This document shows positions 1-6,958 of a DNA stretch of 64,000 bases, one piece after another. A program made the translations under genes and the position numbers. Positions within the stretch are counted from its first letter, which is position 1; every line of letters begins with the position of its first letter. The notes under the pieces were generated by a model. It was not told the origin of the DNA. It ran no database searches and saw nothing but the letters and a program-made list of their open reading frames with translations. The stretch is from Coleofasciculus sp. FACHB-1120 (GTDB taxonomy: Bacteria; Cyanobacteriota; Cyanobacteriia; Cyanobacteriales; FACHB-T130). The DNA is taken from the NCBI RefSeq assembly GCF_014698845.1, contig NZ_JACJTV010000011.1, positions 62,001 through 126,000 on the forward strand, given 5' to 3'.

Positions 1-2
1 CT

Positions 3-194
3 TATTATTGGTTAGCGGGTGAGGCTTTGGAGGAAGTAGAACAACCAGAAAATCCCCTATTACCCAGCCATATAGAAACGGATGTTCAGGCGATTCGCAA
101 AAATTACATCACTGTGACACCTTTGCAATACAACCTTACCTATGCCGCAGGGATAAATAGCTTGCAGGAGTGGGGCTTAAATTTCAATTTATAG
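3..194 (+). CDS. surE: 5'/3'-nucleotidase SurE, C-terminal end (partial)
   Basis: Only the last 63 codons are in the window; the start lies to the left. The peptide reads YYWLAGEALEEVEQ and later TDVQAIRKNYITVTPLQYNL, ending LQEWGLNFNL. The conserved pattern of a D-x-x-A-x-x-x-x-Y-I-x-x-T-P-L stretch near the end is typical of SurE C-termini. SurE is a metal-dependent nucleoside-monophosphate phosphatase of stationary phase and stress. The catalytic N-terminal metal site cannot be checked here. Identity rests on recognition of the tail. Confidence 0.8.
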   Translation, partial: YYWLAGEALEEVEQPENPLLPSHIETDVQAIRKNYITVTPLQYNLTYAAGINSLQEWGLNFNL

Positions 195-260
195 CAGTTC
201 TCTAGTACGGTTTAACCCCGCCTAGGCTCCTCCCCATTCGTGCAAACCGGTTCAATATTT

Positions 261-284
261 CCCCTCTCCGTGAACGGAGAGGGG
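261..284. repeat. Perfect 10-bp inverted repeat (CCCCTCTCCG / CGGAGAGGGG)
   Basis: Two 10-nt arms are separated by a 4-nt TGAA loop, followed by a TTAGGGGTGAGG tail. This mobile-looking hairpin family is common between genes in cyanobacteria. It lies about 65 nt after surE and could end its transcript, but there is no T-run on the plus strand. Confidence 0.6.
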
Positions 285-373
285 TTAGGGGTGAGGTTCC
301 AATTTTATCTTGCACGCAAGCAAGAAACGCTATATAAGCTTTGTCCTTGCCCACCTTCTTAATTTTCATTTTA

Positions 374-400
374 GCTTCCTTGGCAATTCGCTAAGGAAGC
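374..400 (-). terminator. Hairpin GCTTCCTT / AAGGAAGC
   Basis: Perfect 8-bp stem with an 11-nt loop, downstream of the PEP-CTERM gene on the minus strand. Read on that strand the stem is followed by an A/T-rich stretch (TAAAATGAAAATT). This could be a second terminator behind the one at 419-463. Confidence 0.45.
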
Positions 401-418
401 GATTTCTCGGCTGTATTT

Positions 419-463
419 AAACCCTAGTTGCCGTCACATTTCTTGTAACGGCAACCAGGGTTT
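419..463 (-). terminator. Strong hairpin, probable terminator of the PEP-CTERM gene
   Basis: Arms AAACCCTAGTTGCCGT and ACGGCAACCAGGGTTT pair at 15 of 16 positions around a 13-nt loop. It lies 57 nt past the stop codon of the minus-strand PEP-CTERM gene. Confidence 0.6.
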
Positions 464-520
464 AGCGGATGAAAGGAAAGATTAAAAGCTCGGCAACTTT
501 TAACAAAAAGCTAATTAAGG

Positions 521-1369
521 TTACACTACATTCTTTCGCTTTAACGCTCTAGCAGCACCAGCAGCAACGAAGCCTAAAGCTAATGCTGTAGCAGGCTCAG
601 GTACTGGTTTTGGTAAGTTGGATAGAGGCTTGCCAGCCAGCTCGTAACTACCATTTTCAGTTTGAAACTTGATGGGAAAAGACCCTAAACTAGCAGCGGA
701 ATCCACCCCAAAATTGCCTGTAATGTTAAGCTTAAAGGTGTCTGATGTATCGCCCGATTGCAAGCCCTGCTTAACGTTACCACCACTGCAATTATTGGCT
801 GCATAGATACAAACATCAATACCTTTGAAGCCACCCGGATAATTTTGCTGAGGGCCGTTACCTGCCCTAACCTTATCAAATACTTTTCCTGTGCCCATTG
901 TGGCAAACGAGCCACTTCCATTGGGAGTTACGCTTAAGCCGGTACTGAGTATCGCTGCCTGGAAATTAGCAGAAGTTGTATTTGTAATGTTGACTTCCAA
1001 AGATAGGAGATTTTGAGTGAAGTCAAGCACCTTAAAGATACTTGTGGCACTTAAATCTACAGGGGTGCTTTCACCATCTGTGTTTTGAGTACCGCTGGCG
1101 AGAAACCAATCAACTAAAAAGGAATTACCAATGTCATCCTTAGTAATACCAACATCGTACAGTTGTTGACCGCCTGGATTTCCCGCTGTACTATTAGCTC
1201 CTGTTTTTGTGGTGATTGTGAAAGCCTTGGCAGGGGAGAATGCAGAAGATGCAGTGGCTATTCCTGCGGCAACTACAACAGATGCAAAAATCGAAACGGA
1301 ACGGCTACCGATGGCAGATAAAACAGGTAATCCGATATTTAGTTTTGAGAGGGCTTGTACCATTATCAT
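521..1369 (-). CDS. PEP-CTERM sorting-domain protein
   Basis: 282-residue exported protein. The N-terminus has a hydrophobic signal segment (about residues 25-50) ending near SPAKAFT. The C-terminus carries the PEP-CTERM tripartite signal: VPEPATALALGF, a hydrophobic helix rich in Ala/Gly, then the basic tail RALKRKNVV. Such proteins are processed by an exosortase and attached to or released from the cell surface. The central region is Thr/Ser/Gly/Asn-rich with no recognised enzymatic domain. Two cysteines (DVCIYAANNCSGG) might form a disulfide. The start is the first of two nearby ATGs and has an AGGA 4 nt ahead. No exosortase gene is in the window. Exact role unknown. Confidence 0.85.
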   Translation of the reverse strand: MIMVQALSKLNIGLPVLSAIGSRSVSIFASVVVAAGIATASSAFSPAKAFTITTKTGANSTAGNPGGQQLYDVGITKDDIGNSFLVDWFLASGTQNTDGESTPVDLSATSIFKVLDFTQNLLSLEVNITNTTSANFQAAILSTGLSVTPNGSGSFATMGTGKVFDKVRAGNGPQQNYPGGFKGIDVCIYAANNCSGGNVKQGLQSGDTSDTFKLNITGNFGVDSAASLGSFPIKFQTENGSYELAGKPLSNLPKPVPEPATALALGFVAAGAARALKRKNVV

Positions 1370-1530
1370 TGAGTTCCTGTATTTTTGCCCGGTTTATCCA
1401 ACTAGGGTAAGTATTTTTACGCAGAGTTAATCTAGATGTAGATGATTCCAATAGACAGTGTCTAGGGTGAAGTAAGGATTTTTACTGAATCTTTAAGAAT
1501 AACGGGGCTTGCTTTACTAGAACTTCACAA

Positions 1531-1588
1531 AGAACCTACGTGATTGTACGCTAGACAAAGAGAGCTAACGGACAATCACCTAGGTTCT
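1531..1588 (-). terminator. 17-bp imperfect inverted repeat after hflX
   Basis: AGAACCTACGTGATTGT (1531-1547) pairs with ACAATCACCTAGGTTCT (1572-1588) at 16 of 17 positions with a 24-nt loop. It lies 30 nt beyond the hflX stop codon on the minus strand, so it probably ends that transcript. It is also within the region upstream of the PEP-CTERM gene. Confidence 0.5.
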
Positions 1589-1617
1589 CACCTTTCGGAG
1601 AAGTTATTTTTGAGGCT

Positions 1618-3153
1618 TTACTCTTGCGCGATCGCATACTGAACCAGTTGGCTCATGCGCTGACGCAAAGTTTCTAAGCCAAGGCGCTGACTAGCGGAAA
1701 TAAACACTGCTTGCGGAAATTCTTCCTGTGCCAGAACCAACGTATCGCCATCAACTTCGTCGATTTTATTAAACACAACCATTACTGGGCCGGGTGTTAT
1801 GGGCATTTCCGACAAGATAGCCATTACAGAACGAATCTGACTTTGCCACGCCGGATGGGATAAATCCACCACATGAAGCAGCGCGTCAGCTTCCGTCACT
1901 TCCTCCAAGGTGGCGCGAAAAGCATCCATTAAAGAAGGCGGCAACTCGTGAATAAATCCCACTGTGTCTGTCAGCACAATCTGGAGGGGTTGAGCCATCA
2001 GGGCGTCAGAAATCGTTAAGCGTCGTGTGGTGGGGTCGAGAGTCGCAAATAGCTGGTCAGCCGTGTAAACTTCGGAATTCGTCAGTACATTCAATAGGGT
2101 AGACTTCCCAGCATTGGTGTAACCAACTAAAGCGAGGGAAGGAACTTCCTGATGTTGGCGCGAAAGTCGCAGTCGCGAACGGTGTGCTTGCAGCTGGTTC
2201 ACTTCCTGTTGCAGTCGGGCAATGCGGCGCTGAATCGCACGGCGTTCGGTTTCTAATTTTGTTTCCCCAGGTCCTCTAGTGCCGATACCGCCGCCTAGTC
2301 GGGACATCGCTTGACCTCGACCTGTCAGGCGGGGCAGCATATATTCCAGTTGAGCCAGTTCTACCTGCAACTTCCCAGCACCGGACTGGGCGCGTTGGGC
2401 AAAGATATCCAAAATCACCTCAGTGCGGTCTACCACCCGAATGCCAGTTTGGACTTCCAAGTTGCGAACCTGTGCAGGTGAGAGGTCGCGGTCAAATACA
2501 ATCAGGTTCACGCCAAGAGTCTGGGCAGTGAGGGCAATTTCCTGTACTTTTCCTTCACCCACGACTGTCTGAGGATGGGGACGGGGGCGCTTCTGCTGCA
2601 TCGTCTCCAAGACTTGTCCCCCAGCAGTATCCACCAACCGCGCTAATTCTTGCAGTCCGTCTTGGAATTGCTGGGGCGTTCTGTCACCCGTCATCAACCC
2701 GACCAGCAGCACTCGGTCGTGGTCGATATCTACTTGTTGGGCAACAAATTCCCGCTGGAATTCGGCTTCTAGTCCATCGACCAGTTCCAGGAAATCCTGA
2801 TCCGCCAGCACATCTAGGCTCATCGGCGGCGACAGACTCCAAGTAGCTTCCGGGTGAGGAACTAGGTGAGCAAGATAAGTTTCTTTAATATAACCTGTGG
2901 CTCCGCCGCCACGACGCTCAAACCCAGTTCCAGTCAGGGATATCACCACTAGCGCATCCAGACGTTGCATTGCCATTGCAGTTAAGGCAGCTTCATTGGG
3001 CGCTTCTGGTTTCAACTGGGTGGCGATGCAGCGAATGCCGCTAAGTCGTTCTGCACCGTAGCGAGGCAATTCTAGAGGGGGAATCTGCGTTTGCCTGGGG
3101 GTTCCCACTCCTACCCGAATCACCTGTCCCCGGCGATTGATGTAGGCGCACAT
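1618..3153 (-). CDS. hflX: Ribosome-associated GTPase HflX
   Basis: 511 residues from the first available ATG. HflX binds 50S subunits and splits stalled or heat-damaged ribosomes using GTP. Visible: the N-terminal nucleotide-binding region (VVGEGKVQEI about 197-206), the family signature GGGIGTRGPGETKLE (287-301), a coiled helix, and the G domain with G1 GYTNAGKS (344-351), G3 DTVGF (396-400) and G4 NKID (462-465). The same frame stays open upstream and encodes about 51 more residues that look like the conserved cyanobacterial HflX N-terminus (IETIYGNLQGLK and on), up to an ATC at 3304-3306. No ATG, GTG or TTG occurs there. The real start may therefore be a rare ATC/ATT codon at about 3306, or the N-terminus may have been lost. 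Confidence 0.9.
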   Translation of the reverse strand: MCAYINRRGQVIRVGVGTPRQTQIPPLELPRYGAERLSGIRCIATQLKPEAPNEAALTAMAMQRLDALVVISLTGTGFERRGGGATGYIKETYLAHLVPHPEATWSLSPPMSLDVLADQDFLELVDGLEAEFQREFVAQQVDIDHDRVLLVGLMTGDRTPQQFQDGLQELARLVDTAGGQVLETMQQKRPRPHPQTVVGEGKVQEIALTAQTLGVNLIVFDRDLSPAQVRNLEVQTGIRVVDRTEVILDIFAQRAQSGAGKLQVELAQLEYMLPRLTGRGQAMSRLGGGIGTRGPGETKLETERRAIQRRIARLQQEVNQLQAHRSRLRLSRQHQEVPSLALVGYTNAGKSTLLNVLTNSEVYTADQLFATLDPTTRRLTISDALMAQPLQIVLTDTVGFIHELPPSLMDAFRATLEEVTEADALLHVVDLSHPAWQSQIRSVMAILSEMPITPGPVMVVFNKIDEVDGDTLVLAQEEFPQAVFISASQRLGLETLRQRMSQLVQYAIAQE

Positions 3154-3431
3154 TGGCTGATTAATTTCCGTGCTGATTGCTGCCAGCCTCTGGGCAAATT
3201 CTGGCGTAGTCAGACAATCGCCCGGTAGCCGCTGATGATACAGTCGCTGTAGCTGCTTCAGATGGCTGGACTTAAGACCTTGAAGATTGCCGTAGATAGT
3301 CTCGATAGGGGTTTTATGCCAGTAAACTGGCTCCTGAATTCGATAACTCTATTTTACCGACTTCATCGCTGATGAAAAGGAGAGGGGCAAAGGTGCAGGG
3401 GACTTTGGAGGGCGAGAATTACGAACGTTAC

Positions 3432-3857
3432 CTATTCCCAATTACCCATTACCCATTTCTGAAGGAGTTTTCGCCATCGTGGTGTTTTCTGGTTTCCCAA
3501 GGCTTTGTCATAGCTCGCGTAGGCTTGTTTGTAGCGCCCTAGACGATGCAGCGCCGCGCCTCGGAATGTCCAAGCTTCTTTATCTTCTGGGGCAATTTTT
3601 AGCGCCTTGTCGCAGCTAGAGAGGGCTTCTTCATAGCGTTTTAAGTGAATTAGCACAACGCCTCGAAATACCCAAGCATCAGCGTCTGAGGGTGCAATCT
3701 CTACCGTTCGCTCGAAGCAGATGAGTGCTTCTTGATAGCGACCTAAGTTCGCTAGCGCTTCGCCTCGGTTGTACCAGATTTTGGGGTCGCTGGAGTCAAC
3801 GCCCAAGGCTTGATCGATACTCGCGATCGCTTGCTCGTAGTGCCCTAATCTACGCAT
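3432..3857 (-). CDS. Small TPR-repeat protein
   Basis: 141 residues made of about three and a half 34-residue tetratricopeptide repeats. Each shows the W-x-x-x-G-x-x-L-x-x-L-x-R-Y-x-x-A pattern (e.g. AWTFRGAALHRLGRYKQAYA). TPRs are protein-binding scaffolds. There is no signal peptide and no catalytic domain. It lies 123 nt downstream of the mazF-like gene on the same strand and may be a paralogous fragment of the larger TPR protein at 4309-5760. It starts in mid-repeat and could be a truncated remnant. Partner unknown. Confidence 0.7.
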   Translation of the reverse strand: MRRLGHYEQAIASIDQALGVDSSDPKIWYNRGEALANLGRYQEALICFERTVEIAPSDADAWVFRGVVLIHLKRYEEALSSCDKALKIAPEDKEAWTFRGAALHRLGRYKQAYASYDKALGNQKTPRWRKLLQKWVMGNWE

Positions 3858-3980
3858 AGATATTTATACACCAGGAACCCTGGCTTCAAAAGGGGTGTAT
3901 CTATTCTACAAAAATGTCGGAAGAGGTCATCGGTAGAAATGCGATCGCGCTTTGCGGTGAGTAGGGATGCGATCGCGCAA

Positions 3981-4322
3981 TCAGTCACTCAGCAGCTTGC
4001 ACAGCTTTTCAGAAATTTTTACCTGCGTATCAGATGACAATTCACCCAATTTTCGCTGGATTACGGTTGTAGAAACTGTTACCATTTGATGCAATCTGAT
4101 AGTCGATGGTACGCGCAATCCTGAAGCGCCAAAATCGGGATGGGCGCTATCTAACAGGATATCTGTTTCCAGTAAGCTAGATGGAATACGACTGGTAATA
4201 TAAGCCAAGATGATGTGCCTTTTAGCTCCTACTGGGTTAGTTAAGCAAACGGCTGGACGCACCTTATTACTCGATAAATCATCATAAGGAAAAGGCGCTA
4301 GAAAAATTTTACCTTTCGTCAT
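3981..4322 (-). CDS. mazF: MazF/PemK-type endoribonuclease toxin
   Basis: 113 residues, the usual length for MazF/PemK toxins, which cut mRNA at short sequences. Fold markers: the N-terminal GKIFLAPFPYDDLSSNKVRPAV, where the K-x-R-P loop is the family hallmark; a central ITSR strand (the S-R pair is typically part of the active site); and RLHQMVTVSTTVI followed by a C-terminal helix containing L-G-x-L. The ATG sits inside the last codons of the upstream TPR protein (14-nt overlap), so the two are translationally coupled. This is the place where the antitoxin normally lies. The upstream protein ends in an antitoxin-like tail (see that entry). Confidence 0.85.
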   Translation of the reverse strand: MTKGKIFLAPFPYDDLSSNKVRPAVCLTNPVGAKRHIILAYITSRIPSSLLETDILLDSAHPDFGASGLRVPSTIRLHQMVTVSTTVIQRKLGELSSDTQVKISEKLCKLLSD

Positions 4323-5760
4323 AGAATGGTTCGCCGTCAGCTAAAGTGTAGATGTCTTCTTCTGGGTCTGTTATAAAACCATAATTTGGGTCACTGGCTA
4401 TAGTTTTCGCCCATTCTGGGTCATGGAATGGTTCGCCGTCAGCTAAAGTATAGATGTCTTCTTCTGGGTCTTTCAAAAAATCAAAAGCTGGATTTCTGAC
4501 GGCTGCTTTCAGCCATTCATATTCTTCCAGTTCTGCTTTTTTAAGTAAAGCAGCTTGCAGTACCTCTTTTTCCCTATTATTTTCTTTCTGAATCAAAGCC
4601 TTAAAATGCTCATCATGACGAATGCCGTCTAAATCTGAGTCATTTCTTGCGATCTCCGGGTATTTGTCAGGACTCAAGTTAATGGCTTGTTGCAAGTTTT
4701 CAATTGCTTGCTCAACATTATTCTGTAAGGCATAACAGCAAGCCTTGTTATAATAAGCGTCGGGATAGTCAGTTTTGAATTCTAGGACTTTATCAAAGCT
4801 AGAGATCGCTTCGTCTAAGCGTCGCAACTTTAACAGTATAATGCCTCGATATTGCCAAGCCAGGTAAAAGTTGGGTTGAATATTCAAGGCTTGGTCATAG
4901 CTAGAAAGCGCTTCGTCTAAGCGTTCTAATTTCAGTAATGCATTACCCCGGTTGTACCAGACTTCTTGAGCATCAGATTTTATTTGTATAGCTTTGTCGT
5001 AACTAACAATTCCCTCTTCATATCGACCTAAGCGATATAAAATACTAGCCAAGTTGTACAAAGCATCAAACCTGTCGGGCTGGATTTCTAGAGCTTTGTT
5101 GAAGCTGGCAATTGCTTCCTCATAGCTGTCTATTTTACTCAATACCACACCTAGGCTATACCAAATCCAGTCATTGCCAGGTTGAATTTCTAGGGCTTTG
5201 TTAAAGCTAGCAATTGCTTCCTCATAGCTACCTAAGTTAGTTAAAGTAACGCCCTGATTATACCAACTCCAGTAATCATTAGGGTTTAACTGGATGGCTT
5301 TTTTGAAACTGGCAAAAGCATCTTCCAAACGTCCTAAGTCGAATAAAAGAATACCTCTGTGATACCAGGCTTCGCTAAAGTCTGGCTGAATTTTCAGAGC
5401 ATTGTCCCAACTGGCAATTGCTTCGTCAATGCGTCCTAACTCACTTAGCGCAATTCCCCGGTTGTACCAAGCTTCATAGAAGTCCGGTTGAATTTCCAGA
5501 GCATTGTCCCAACTGGCAATTGCTTCGTCAATGCGTCCTAACTTTACTAGCACAATGCCCCGGTTGTACCAGGCGTCGTAAGCATCACGTTTAATTTCTA
5601 GAGCTTTTTGGTAGCTAGCAATCGCTTCTTCAAAACGATCTTGTTTAAACAGCGCATTGCCCTGGTTATACTGAGTTTCGTCTTTGTCGGGCTTGATGTC
5701 TAGAAGTTTTTCAAGTTTAGTGACCACTTCTAGGGGGCGTTCTAAAAGGTCTGTTCTCAT
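4309..5760 (-). CDS. TPR protein with duplicated antitoxin-like C-terminal tail
   Basis: 483 residues. Residues about 25-365 are ten consecutive 34-residue TPRs (motif WYNRGIxLxxLGRxDEAIAS), capped by a TPR-end segment (DSDLDGIRHDEHFKALI). A charged helix (about 370-415) follows, then two copies 34 residues apart of DPEEDIYTLADGEPF (about 431-445 and 465-479), preceded by NPAFDFLK and NYGFIT. From memory, this tail is what ends many small cyanobacterial antitoxins encoded beside MazF/PemK toxins. Here it is attached to a TPR scaffold, and the gene overlaps the mazF start by 14 nt. Inference: it is the antitoxin of the pair, with the tail as the toxin-neutralising peptide and the TPR array as a sensor or docking module. 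No DNA-binding domain is seen. Confidence 0.8.
   Translation of the reverse strand: MRTDLLERPLEVVTKLEKLLDIKPDKDETQYNQGNALFKQDRFEEAIASYQKALEIKRDAYDAWYNRGIVLVKLGRIDEAIASWDNALEIQPDFYEAWYNRGIALSELGRIDEAIASWDNALKIQPDFSEAWYHRGILLFDLGRLEDAFASFKKAIQLNPNDYWSWYNQGVTLTNLGSYEEAIASFNKALEIQPGNDWIWYSLGVVLSKIDSYEEAIASFNKALEIQPDRFDALYNLASILYRLGRYEEGIVSYDKAIQIKSDAQEVWYNRGNALLKLERLDEALSSYDQALNIQPNFYLAWQYRGIILLKLRRLDEAISSFDKVLEFKTDYPDAYYNKACCYALQNNVEQAIENLQQAINLSPDKYPEIARNDSDLDGIRHDEHFKALIQKENNREKEVLQAALLKKAELEEYEWLKAAVRNPAFDFLKDPEEDIYTLADGEPFHDPEWAKTIASDPNYGFITDPEEDIYTLADGEPFYDER
4324..4471 (-). repeat. 46-bp direct repeat inside the TPR-antitoxin gene
   Basis: Copies at 4324-4369 and 4426-4471 differ at one base and are offset by exactly 102 bp (34 codons). 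They encode the two DPEEDIYTLADGEPF motifs. The near identity suggests a recent duplication or gene conversion. Confidence 0.9.
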
Positions 5761-5821
5761 TTGGGTATATTTTTACTCAATCTTTTCTAAATTGGTCAGA
5801 TGAGAGTTGATGCGATCGCTT

Positions 5822-6799
5822 CTATTTAACGCTCTCTTCTAATAACGTAGCACTGCGCCATTGATTGACGGCACTTTGCAACCTATCTGATAACCAATCA
5901 TCGTACTGAGGATAAAGAGGCAATCGAGGTACTAACTCCCAGCCCACAGGTTCTAAAATTTCTTTTAATTGCTGATGCTGAATATGAGGATAATCAGGAT
6001 TCACTTCATCTTTCGGGCCAATTCCGCCTAAATCTCTGGCACCAGCTTCTACACAGGCGAGTAGCCAATCCGAATCTGTAACTAAATTGGGGGGGATTTG
6101 GATAGTAATATCTGGGGGGAGAATTTGACGGGCTTTGGCGATGACTTCGGGTAATTGATGGGGGTCAAACGGTGGGGCGTCGAAGGTTTGTTGAGCGCCG
6201 GGGCTGTGGGGTTGGAGAATGACTTCTTGAATGTGATGATAGCGTTGGTGGAGATGCGCGATCGCTTCCAGGGTTTCCCACCAATCTGACTCGCTTTCTC
6301 CAATTCCTAAGAGCAATCCGGTTGTAAAGGGAATCTGCAATTCTCCTGCCCACTCTAACTGTTGCAAACGGAACTCTGGGACTTTACTCGGAGCGTGTTT
6401 GTGAACGGTTTGCAAGAGCTGCGGTGTTAGCTGTTCTAACATTAATCCCATCGAAACATTAACATCCTTCAGCTTTTGCATTTCCTCAAAACTCAATGGC
6501 CCTGCATTCGTGTGAGGCAGAAATCCCATTGATAGGGCTAGTTCGCAAAGGTCATAAATGTGCTGGAACCATGCCTGACGGCGTGAGGAATGGGGATGCA
6601 CTTCGCCGCTGAGGATGAGGATTTCACAGACGTTTTGAGAGGCAAGCGATCGCAAGATTCTCTGGGCATCTGAGAGGGTGAGCCAAGGACTTTTACCGGG
6701 ATCGGTGCGGAAGTTGCAGTAACTACAGCGATTAAAACACTCGTAGGTGGGGACAACGGTGTAGGCGGGGCTGTAGGTGACAATGCGGGAGGATGACAT
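5822..6799 (-). CDS. cofG: 7,8-didemethyl-8-hydroxy-5-deazariboflavin synthase subunit CofG
   Basis: 325 residues. Radical-SAM enzyme that, with CofH, makes FO, the deazaflavin chromophore of F420 and of many cyanobacterial DNA photolyases. The SAM [4Fe-4S] motif is C-x3-C-x2-C in YECFNRCSYCNF (about residues 20-30). The family segments SGEVHPHSS, GLMLEQLTPQLL and GIGPKDEVNPDYPH are all present. Length matches CofG. CofH is not in this window. Start is ATG at 6799. It is a monocistronic minus-strand gene divergent from the following plus-strand fusion gene. Confidence 0.92.
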   Translation of the reverse strand: MSSSRIVTYSPAYTVVPTYECFNRCSYCNFRTDPGKSPWLTLSDAQRILRSLASQNVCEILILSGEVHPHSSRRQAWFQHIYDLCELALSMGFLPHTNAGPLSFEEMQKLKDVNVSMGLMLEQLTPQLLQTVHKHAPSKVPEFRLQQLEWAGELQIPFTTGLLLGIGESESDWWETLEAIAHLHQRYHHIQEVILQPHSPGAQQTFDAPPFDPHQLPEVIAKARQILPPDITIQIPPNLVTDSDWLLACVEAGARDLGGIGPKDEVNPDYPHIQHQQLKEILEPVGWELVPRLPLYPQYDDWLSDRLQSAVNQWRSATLLEESVK

Positions 6800-6958
6800 C
6801 GTTTAGATTTTTAACGCTTTAGGTAGCAAAGGGAAGCGCAAAGGGGTGCAAAGGAGAGACGCGATCGCTGGGCATTTCGACAACTTTGCGAACCTCTGTT
6901 GTTCTTTGCGTTGAGAAACATTACTACAATTCATGTGTTGGTACTGCTACTCCCAGCC

